Of a stretch of DNA of 11,338 nt, positions 1-4,590 are shown in pieces; position 1 is the first letter of the stretch, and each line of letters begins with the position of its first letter. The position numbers and the translations under genes were made by a program. A model generated the notes under the pieces. It was not told the DNA's origin. It did not search any database and saw nothing but the letters and a program-made list of their open reading frames with translations. This DNA is from Rhizobium sp. Q54 (GTDB lineage: Bacteria; Pseudomonadota; Alphaproteobacteria; Rhizobiales; Beijerinckiaceae), in the NCBI GenBank assembly GCA_945903655.1, contig CAMDOY010000088.1, positions 1 through 11,338 of the forward strand, written 5' to 3'.

Positions 1-49
1 GGTCCTTGAGGCCCACTTTGCGGATCGGCCAGCGGGTCGCCTAAATCAT

Positions 50-159
50 TGAAGTCAAGCGCTGGTTTTACTTTCCCCCTCGCGGGGAGGTCGGTTCGCG
101 AAGCGACATGGGGTGTGGCGCGCGCGCCCCGCTTAACAAAGTGAAGTCACGCGCTTGTT
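50..159. repeat. Imperfect 18-bp direct repeat pair (50-67 and 142-159)
   Basis: TGAAGTCAAGCGCTGGTT at 50-67 and TGAAGTCACGCGCTTGTT at 142-159 agree at 16 of 18 positions and are 92 bp apart, start to start. They lie in the non-coding stretch left of the oxidoreductase gene. Between them sits a 12-bp perfect palindrome, GGCGCGCGCGCC (117-128), and a short stem CCCC-TCGC-GGGG (about 76-87). No gene is evident in 1-214. The repeats could be a regulator binding pair for a gene beyond the left edge or a remnant of a small duplication; the sequence does not decide. Confidence 0.4.
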
Positions 160-176
160 GGACCGCTTTACAGCAC

Positions 177-203
177 GTCAGGGAATGTCAAATCTTCCCC
201 GAC
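177..203 (-). terminator. Stem-loop just downstream of the flavin oxidoreductase gene
   Basis: An imperfect inverted repeat GTC-A-GGGAA (177-185) / TTCCC-C-GAC (195-203) can form 8 base pairs with one A/C mismatch and a 9-nt loop. It begins 12 nt after the stop codon of the minus-strand oxidoreductase gene (215-217), the right place for a 3' end. No run of U follows on the minus strand, so it is not a textbook intrinsic terminator and may only be an mRNA 3'-end stabilising hairpin. Confidence 0.35.
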
Positions 204-214
204 TGCCGCCAACC

Positions 215-1297
215 TCACTCCGCCGCCATAAGCTTCAAATGCCGCCCCTGGAAATGCGGCGCCACTTCGATCATGAAGCGCTCCATCTCGTCCTTCGTCT
301 GCTGGTGGTCCTTGAGGCCCACGTTGAAGTAGAGGATCACTTCATCCACGCCCGCCGCTTCCACCTTCTTCAGCGTGTCGATGATGCCCGCTGAATTGCC
401 GATCAGCACCGAGTTGGAATTGAGGTTCTCGGGCTTCAGGTTCTTCAGGCGCTCGATCATGTCGATGAAATAGAGATAGCTCTTGGGCGTCGTCTCGGGG
501 TCGCTGGGGAAGGCGTCGAGCACGCATTCCATGTAATAGCGGATCTGCCTTGCGCGGGCGGCGGCTTCCTGTTCCGCGTTGTCGGCGAAGTGGATGAAGT
601 AGCTGCACATCAGGCGCTTGGGCACCTTGCCGTGGCGGGCGCAGCTGTCCTGATAGAGGTCATGCACCTGCTGCAACCCGCCGAAGGTCATGGCGGCGGC
701 GAAGGGCGCCACGATGAGGCCGCAGCCCAGCCGTCCCGCCAGCTCGATGGAGGGCTTGGAGAAGGAGGCCACATAGGCCGAAAGCTCCTTCTGCAGGGGG
801 CTGGGGGTGATCGCCAGATCCTCGAACTGGTAGTGCTCGCCCTTGTGGGAAATCGGCGTGCCATGGGCGTCCCACAGGCGGCGCACGATTTCCATGCCCT
901 CTTCGAAGATGGACTGGTTGTTCTTGAAGTCGGCGCCGAAGGGGATGTATTCGCGCTCGTCATAGCCGCGGCCCGCGGCGAAATCGACGCGCCCGCCGCT
1001 GATGAGATCCAGCGTCGCCCATTGCTCGGCCACGCGGATGGGGTGGTGCATGGGCAGCACGGTGACGGCGGGGGCGAGGCGGATATGCTCCGTGCGCGCG
1101 GCCACATAGGCCAGCAGCAGCTCGGGCGAGGAGTTGACGCCGAGCGTGCTGAAATGATGCTCGCCGATCCAGGCCGAGTTGTAGCGCAGCTTGTCCGCGT
1201 ACAGGGCCTCGTCGAGGATGTCCTTGACGAACTGGTTCGGGGTGCGGGTGTTGTTGATGTAAGCGTTGTCGCTCAGCGTGAAATAACCGAAATCCAT
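215..1297 (-). CDS. LLM-class (luciferase-like) flavin-dependent oxidoreductase
   Basis: A 360-residue protein of the bacterial luciferase-like superfamily: (beta/alpha)8-barrel enzymes that use reduced flavin (FMNH2 from a partner reductase, or F420 in some members) to oxygenate or oxidise small organic substrates in the cytoplasm. Visible family marks are the N-terminal strand (FGYFTLSD, residues 3-10), the GEHHF motif (45-49), the substrate/flavin segment LAPAVTVLPMHHP (74-86) and SGGRVDFAAGRGYDEREY (100-117). Length is normal. The reading frame runs open to 1360, but the start at 1297 is preferred: GGGAGG (1303-1308, complement) lies 5 nt upstream, the protein begins at the conserved first strand, and the longer form would start inside the predicted promoter. 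The gene diverges from an IclR regulator, its probable controller. The substrate cannot be told from sequence. Confidence 0.9.
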   Translation of the reverse strand: MDFGYFTLSDNAYINNTRTPNQFVKDILDEALYADKLRYNSAWIGEHHFSTLGVNSSPELLLAYVAARTEHIRLAPAVTVLPMHHPIRVAEQWATLDLISGGRVDFAAGRGYDEREYIPFGADFKNNQSIFEEGMEIVRRLWDAHGTPISHKGEHYQFEDLAITPSPLQKELSAYVASFSKPSIELAGRLGCGLIVAPFAAAMTFGGLQQVHDLYQDSCARHGKVPKRLMCSYFIHFADNAEQEAAARARQIRYYMECVLDAFPSDPETTPKSYLYFIDMIERLKNLKPENLNSNSVLIGNSAGIIDTLKKVEAAGVDEVILYFNVGLKDHQQTKDEMERFMIEVAPHFQGRHLKLMAAE

Positions 1298-1302
1298 GCA
1301 AA

Positions 1303-1308
1303 CCTCCC
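1303..1308 (-). promoter_or_regulatory. Shine-Dalgarno site of the flavin oxidoreductase
   Basis: The minus strand reads GGGAGG, 5 nt before the ATG at 1297. This strong site decides the start against the longer reading from 1360. Confidence 0.75.
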
Positions 1309-1346
1309 TCAGCGCGGCGCTTGTGCGCCTGCCCTCCAACGCCTCT

Positions 1347-1374
1347 AATTTACCATCCATTTAGCCCATGTCAA
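1347..1374 (-). promoter_or_regulatory. Sigma70-like promoter of the flavin oxidoreductase
   Basis: On the minus strand a perfect -35 box TTGACA (1374-1369) is followed after 16 nt by TAAATT (1352-1347), which matches TATAAT at 4 of 6 positions. Transcription would begin near 1340, giving a leader of about 43 nt that contains the ribosome binding site. The region is locally AT-rich compared with the flanking genes. Confidence 0.55.
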
Positions 1375-1392
1375 ATCCATTGCCACATGGGC
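1364..1392. promoter_or_regulatory. Candidate operator: perfect 8-bp inverted repeat in the divergent intergenic region
   Basis: GCCCATGT (1364-1371) and ACATGGGC (1385-1392) are perfect reverse complements separated by 13 nt, so their centres are 21 bp apart, two helical turns. The match continues outward to TT/AA at 1361-1362 and 1394-1395 with one mismatch. The left arm overlaps the -35 box of the oxidoreductase promoter. A second, nested repeat TTGCC-N5-GGCAA (1380-1394) shares its right arm. IclR-family proteins are tetramers that bind palindromes in divergent promoters, so the neighbouring regulator is the likely ligand-responsive binder; this is inference. Confidence 0.55.
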
Positions 1393-1435
1393 AAAGGCTC
1401 TTGGCCTTGCGTGGCGAGGGGTCTAGGATGACGCC

Positions 1436-2221
1436 ATGAGCGAAGCCGAGAGCACAGATCACGACACCAGACGCCGGGGCATCCAGTCGGTCGAGATCGG
1501 CTTGCGGGTGCTGATGGCGGTGGCCGCCCAGCGCAGCGCGGCGAGTCTCACGGTCATTGCGGAGGCGGCGGGGCTTTCGGCCAGCCAGGCCCATCGCTAT
1601 CTCGCCAGCCTCATGGCGGCGGGCATGGTGCGGCAGGAGGGGCGCTCGGGGCTCTATGATCTGGATTCCGGCGCCATCAGGTTGGGGCTGGCGGGGCTGG
1701 CGCGGCTCGATGTGTTTCGCGCGGTGGACGAGGCTGTGCCCGCCTTCGTGCGGCAAACCGGGCGCACCTGCCTTGTGGCGGTGCTGGGGGATGCGGGGCC
1801 GACGCTGGTGCGCTGGTTCGCGGGCGCGCCGCCTGTCATCACCTCCCTGGCGGTGGGCTCGGTGCTGCCGCTGCTCCATTCCGCCACGGGGCGGGTCTTC
1901 CTCACCTTCGGCGACAGGCCCGCCATGGAGGCGCGGCTGGCGGGGCTCGATGGTCCCGCCCGAGGCGAGCCAGCCATGGTTGAGGCCCTGCGGGCGCAGG
2001 TGGCGCAGGAGGGCTGCGCGTTGGTGGATGGCAACCTCATTCCGGGCCTGCGGGCGCTGGCGGCGCCGGTCTTCGATCTGCAGGGCAGGCTCGCTTTGGT
2101 GGTGAACTCCATCGCCAGCGAGGCGATCCCGCGCGGAGGGGACGCGGATGCGAAGCAGGCGCTCATGGCGACCTGCCGGGGCCTTACGGAGACCCTGGGC
2201 GGGGTCTGGCCGCTGGCCTGA
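1436..2221 (+). CDS. IclR-family transcriptional regulator
   Basis: A 261-residue IclR-type regulator. The N-terminal winged helix-turn-helix covers about residues 17-78, with the HTH at SLTVIAEAAGLSASQAHRYL (37-56). The C-terminal effector-binding domain follows, with the typical segment SVLPLLHSATGRVFLTF (142-158). Length is usual for the family. The ATG at 1436 has AGGA (1425-1428) 7 nt upstream. It is divergent from the flavin oxidoreductase, and the intergenic inverted repeat fits autoregulation plus control of that gene. IclR proteins commonly control aromatic or other carbon-source catabolism by binding a small acid; the effector is unknown here. The stop codon abuts the stop of the convergent VOC gene with no gap, and no terminator is seen between them. 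Confidence 0.92.
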   Translation: MSEAESTDHDTRRRGIQSVEIGLRVLMAVAAQRSAASLTVIAEAAGLSASQAHRYLASLMAAGMVRQEGRSGLYDLDSGAIRLGLAGLARLDVFRAVDEAVPAFVRQTGRTCLVAVLGDAGPTLVRWFAGAPPVITSLAVGSVLPLLHSATGRVFLTFGDRPAMEARLAGLDGPARGEPAMVEALRAQVAQEGCALVDGNLIPGLRALAAPVFDLQGRLALVVNSIASEAIPRGGDADAKQALMATCRGLTETLGGVWPLA

Positions 2222-2677
2222 TCAGTCCTGTTCCCAGGGCGGGTTCTCGAGTTCGTCGGCGGGGATGCGCGGCCCCTTGCGGTGGTTGATGCGGAAGACA
2301 TTGCCCTCCGGATCCTCCATGATGGCCTGCCTTGCGTTGTAGTAGGTGTCATAGGCCGCCCGCACCAGCCGCCCGCCATTCTCCAGCGCCGCCGTCACCG
2401 CCTTGTCGATGGCGTCGGGCGTGCTGACCTCGATGCTCAGAAAGGTCCGCAGGGCCGCGACGCTCACGGGCTTGCGGTCGCCCAGGCCCATCAGGCCATA
2501 GGCCTGCTCCGCGTTGAAACCCAGTTCGACGCCGCCAGCGTCCAGACACACGAAGATCGGCGAGCGGTTGGCCGCGATCTCCGCAAAGCCGAAGACGCGC
2601 TGATAGAACAGCGCCAGCCCTGCGGGGTCGCGCGCGAAGATGTTGGCGTAGGCGAGACGGGCGAAGATGTCTGTCAT
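2222..2677 (-). CDS. VOC (glyoxalase/dioxygenase-fold) superfamily protein
   Basis: A 151-residue protein made of two beta-alpha-beta-beta-beta units: the first from YANIFARDPAGLALFYQRVF (10-29), the second from about residue 78 to NHRK (131-134), with the typical closing motif DPEGNVFRIN (122-131). VOC proteins include glyoxalase I, extradiol dioxygenases, epimerases and antibiotic-binding proteins, usually metal-dependent. Here the position that often holds a metal-ligand Glu in the last strand (GN-x-x-E) is Arg (R129), and the first strand shows Asn where His is common, so classical glyoxalase chemistry is doubtful. The ATG at 2677 has only a weak SD; one nucleotide upstream ends a 12-codon ORF with a strong SD, so coupling is possible. 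The start fits the usual VOC N-terminus. Confidence 0.87.
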   Translation of the reverse strand: MTDIFARLAYANIFARDPAGLALFYQRVFGFAEIAANRSPIFVCLDAGGVELGFNAEQAYGLMGLGDRKPVSVAALRTFLSIEVSTPDAIDKAVTAALENGGRLVRAAYDTYYNARQAIMEDPEGNVFRINHRKGPRIPADELENPPWEQD

Positions 2678-2678
2678 C

Positions 2679-2717
2679 TCAGGCCGGGCGCTGGTTGGGC
2701 TTGGCGCAGTTGATCAT
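2679..2717 (-). CDS. Possible 12-residue leader peptide upstream of the VOC gene
   Basis: The minus strand has ATG (2717-2715) preceded by AGGAG (2728-2724) with ideal 6-nt spacing, and encodes MINCAKPNQRPA followed by TGA (2681-2679). The stop is separated from the ATG of the VOC gene by a single G (TGAGATG), the geometry of termination-reinitiation coupling. The VOC gene itself lacks a good SD, so this small ORF may deliver ribosomes to it. It is not in frame with the VOC protein. Alternatively a one-base error could hide an in-frame N-terminal extension. Confidence 0.4.
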   Translation of the reverse strand: MINCAKPNQRPA

Positions 2718-2725
2718 GGTCCGCT

Positions 2726-2745
2726 CCTGCGCAATGGCGCGCAGG
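2726..2745 (-). promoter_or_regulatory. Hairpin occluding the SD of the leader ORF
   Basis: On the minus strand CCTGCGC (2745-2739) and GCGCAGG (2732-2726) form a perfect 7-bp GC-rich stem with a 6-nt loop. The 3' arm contains the AGG of the AGGAG Shine-Dalgarno site (2728-2724) that serves the 12-codon ORF. If transcribed from further upstream, the fold would hide the only strong ribosome binding site ahead of the VOC gene. Confidence 0.4.
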
Positions 2746-2760
2746 GGAACCTAAAGATCA

Positions 2761-2798
2761 AACATGAACTATGCAAGTAGGTCTTGCGTGCTCATGTT
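2761..2798 (-). terminator. Terminator-like hairpin after the MFS gene
   Basis: AACATGA (2761-2767) pairs perfectly with TCATGTT (2792-2798); inside, 2770-2777 pairs with 2783-2790 (core GCAAG/CTTGC, two G-U pairs) around a 5-nt loop. On the minus strand the hairpin starts 5 nt after the MFS stop codon (2804-2806) and is followed by a U-rich stretch (GTTTGATCTTTAG). Position and tail fit an intrinsic terminator of the MFS transcript, although the U run is interrupted. It would separate the MFS gene from the VOC gene. Confidence 0.55.
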
Positions 2799-2803
2799 CG
2801 CCC

Positions 2804-4078
2804 TCAGGGCATCCGCCCGCCGTTGCGCAGCATGAAGGCGGCCAGCAGGAAGAAGGGGATGCAGGCCAGGATGATCGCCGCCAGACCCGTGGAGGGCAGG
2901 CCATAAAGCTCGATCAGGGGGCCGGTGATCACGGCGGTCAGCACGGTCATGCTGCCGCCGAAACTGTCGTTCATGCCGATGGCCCGGCCACGCTCGGCGG
3001 TGGAGGTCTCGTCGGCCAGCAGGGCGGTGGAGGCCACATTGGCGCCCGCCCAGCCCACGCCCACCAGGAAGGTGCCCAGCGTCACCATGGCGTAGGTGGG
3101 CACAAAGGCCACCAGCCCCGCCCCGATCATGGAAATGCCGACGCCCGGATACATGATGGAGGCGCGGCCATAGCGATCCGCCATCTTGCCCAGCGGAATG
3201 GTGAAGGCGAACATGCCCGCCGAATGGAAGGCGTGGGAATAGCTGATCTCCGAAAGCGAATAGCCATGGTGCGAGAGCACCAGCGAAGTCAGCACCATCA
3301 CGATGGACATATTTCCCTGGCCCGCGCAGTTGCAGACGACGGCGATGAGGATGCGGGGCTTCTTCAGCAGGGACCAGGCGCTGAATTTCGCGGCCTCCCC
3401 GCCGCCCTTGCGGCTGGGCGCCTCATAGCCCGGGTAATAGTGGCCCAGGTTCATGCCGATATGCTTGGGGTCGGGCCTGATCGACCTGACGATGAACATG
3501 CCGCCGATGATCAGCACCGGCACCATGAACCAGGGCATGGCCAGCGGATCCATCCCCACCTTCGCCGCATAGAGATCCGAAATAACCATCATCACGGGCA
3601 TCAGGCAGAGGCCCACCAGCGAGCCCGTGGCCACATAGCCCAGCGCCTGCGCGCGCAGTTGCGGGGGGAACATGTCGGTGGCCGCGACGCGCATCTGCTG
3701 GGAGGCGTTCATGCCCATCCCGAAGATCAGCATGCCCGCCACGAAGATGGCGATGCTGCTGCCGATCAGCGAATAGCCCACGGTCAGCGCCCCGAACAGC
3801 GCCAGCGCGAGCCCGAAGAAAATGCCGGGCAGGCGCCCATAGGCGTCGGTGATCTTGCCGATGGGATAGGAGACCGCGAACCGGCTGAGCCCGATCAGCG
3901 CCACCGAGAGCCCCGAAAGCCCCGCCGAGCCCGTCAGCTGATAGACCATCAGCGGCCCCAGCCCATAGGCCAGCTGCATCCCCGCGCCCGTGAAGGACTG
4001 GGAGAGGGCGATGAGAGCCGTATTCTTGCGGATCAGCGGCGGGACGGTGAAGGCGACGGGCTTTTGGGGGCTGTTCAA
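2804..4078 (-). CDS. Major facilitator superfamily (MFS) transporter
   Basis: A 424-residue inner-membrane carrier with about 12 hydrophobic segments in two halves joined by a charged cytoplasmic loop (about residues 200-242). Both halves carry the MFS motif A between helices 2 and 3: GKITDAYGR (74-82) and GKMADRYGR (297-305), a clear sign of the internal duplication. It exports or imports a small solute by proton-linked exchange; the substrate is unknown, and efflux or uptake of the compound handled by the neighbouring enzymes is a guess. The start is TTG at 4078-4076: no ATG or GTG in frame lies upstream before the region loses coding character, and the next Met (residue 34) would cut helix 1. 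The SD is weak (GGGACGGAA). Terminator-like hairpin follows the stop. Confidence 0.9.
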   Translation of the reverse strand: MNSPQKPVAFTVPPLIRKNTALIALSQSFTGAGMQLAYGLGPLMVYQLTGSAGLSGLSVALIGLSRFAVSYPIGKITDAYGRLPGIFFGLALALFGALTVGYSLIGSSIAIFVAGMLIFGMGMNASQQMRVAATDMFPPQLRAQALGYVATGSLVGLCLMPVMMVISDLYAAKVGMDPLAMPWFMVPVLIIGGMFIVRSIRPDPKHIGMNLGHYYPGYEAPSRKGGGEAAKFSAWSLLKKPRILIAVVCNCAGQGNMSIVMVLTSLVLSHHGYSLSEISYSHAFHSAGMFAFTIPLGKMADRYGRASIMYPGVGISMIGAGLVAFVPTYAMVTLGTFLVGVGWAGANVASTALLADETSTAERGRAIGMNDSFGGSMTVLTAVITGPLIELYGLPSTGLAAIILACIPFFLLAAFMLRNGGRMP

Positions 4079-4131
4079 AGGTTCCGTCCCGGATTCGGAT
4101 GTTTGTTTCTCGTTTACTGCACATTTATCGG

Positions 4132-4147
4132 GCGGGATGCAACCCGC
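4132..4147. promoter_or_regulatory. 16-bp near-perfect palindrome upstream of the MFS gene
   Basis: GCGGGATGCAACCCGC is self-complementary at 14 of 16 positions (arms GCGGG/CCCGC, centre TGCA). It lies 54 bp before the TTG start of the MFS gene, where a regulator would act, and 30 bp after the stop of the small ORF at 4178. It may be an operator for MFS control; as RNA it forms only a 5-bp stem without a U tail, so a terminator is less likely. Confidence 0.4.
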
Positions 4148-4177
4148 AAAGCTTGCGCATATTGGCGTCCGGCTTTG

Positions 4178-4381
4178 TCAGTTGCGCTCGACGGACACCA
4201 CGCTTCCCGGGCCGACCAGATCATCGTCAGGCGGCGCTTGGCCCTCCCTCTCCATCGCCTTCGTCACGGTTTCCTCACTATCGAACCAGCGTTTGGGCGT
4301 GCTGGTTGCGGCTGCAGGGTCTTTGACGACTTGAATCGTCCATTCCTTGAATTCGCCAATTGCCCCGATCTTGTAGGTCAT
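4178..4381 (-). CDS. Small protein of unknown function
   Basis: A 67-residue product starting MTYKIGAIGEFKEWTIQVV, with AAGGG (4394-4390) 8 nt before the ATG. It has an acidic/basic mixed composition, a PKRWF motif (29-33) and an acidic Pro-rich tail (residues 49-55), with no signal peptide or membrane segment. The frame stays open to 4447, allowing ATG at 4420 or TTG at 4447, but those lack a spaced SD and run into the terminator hairpin. I recall a loosely similar N-terminus in short HTH antitoxin-like regulators where a PK-x-WF motif precedes the HTH, but the HTH part is absent here, so this could be a truncated relic. G+C is lower than in the neighbours, hinting at a different origin. No function is assigned. 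Confidence 0.45.
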   Translation of the reverse strand: MTYKIGAIGEFKEWTIQVVKDPAAATSTPKRWFDSEETVTKAMEREGQAPPDDDLVGPGSVVSVERN

Positions 4382-4425
4382 TGGGTAAGCCCTTATCCGC
4401 GCCCTGATTGCTTCGGTCATGATGG

Positions 4426-4472
4426 GCAAAAAGGGTGGGCGCAGCAACCCCCTTCACAGGCGCCCATTTTTT
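4426..4472 (+). terminator. Strong intrinsic terminator (possibly bidirectional) ahead of the operon
   Basis: TGGGCGC (4436-4442) pairs perfectly with GCGCCCA (4460-4466), followed at once by six T (4467-4472). On the 5' side AAAAAGGG (4428-4435) can pair with the T run, giving the usual A-tract/T-tract symmetry; read on the minus strand the stem is followed by CCCTTTTT. The loop is 17 nt. On the plus strand no convincing gene precedes it, so it may insulate the downstream operon from readthrough, end a small RNA, or act as an attenuator in a long operon leader. Confidence 0.65.
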
Positions 4473-4573
4473 CATCATCCCCGCATCCCCACTGTGCAGG
4501 CTGCGGTTTGTGTGAGCTGAAACGCGGGTTTACCAGCAGGGCGCGTTGACAGCCGGCCCCAGCGCGCGGAAAC

Positions 4574-4578
4574 AGGAG
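4574..4578 (+). promoter_or_regulatory. Shine-Dalgarno candidate of the transglutaminase/DUF2126 gene
   Basis: AGGAG at 4574-4578 stands 12 nt before the ATG at 4591, longer than the usual 5-9 nt. It supports the ATG start over the TTG at 4546 that precedes it. A perfect TTGACA at 4546-4551 lies just upstream, but with no good -10 box 17 nt later. Confidence 0.45.
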
Positions 4579-4590
4579 TCCTGCGCGTCG

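Noticed and set aside
117..128. GGCGCGCGCGCC palindrome as a regulatory site
   Set aside because: Alternating GC tracts are common in GC-rich non-coding DNA, and nothing else nearby supports an operator.
590..1348. 252-codon plus-strand open frame opposite the flavin oxidoreductase
   Set aside because: The oxidoreductase on the minus strand has clear family motifs, a strong SD and a promoter; the plus frame is low-complexity antisense.
1298..1360. N-terminal extension of the oxidoreductase to 1360
   Set aside because: The extra 21 residues lie before a strong SD, overlap the predicted -10 box and do not belong to the luciferase-like fold.
4508..4536. TTGTGT-N17-TACCAG as the operon promoter
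   Set aside because: Only about half of the consensus positions match in each box, no better than background.
2771..4549. 592-codon open frame on the plus strand opposite the MFS gene
   Set aside because: Its His/Gly/Gln/Arg-rich, low-complexity product is the typical antisense shadow of a GC-rich gene; the opposite strand encodes a clear 12-helix transporter with two copies of motif A.
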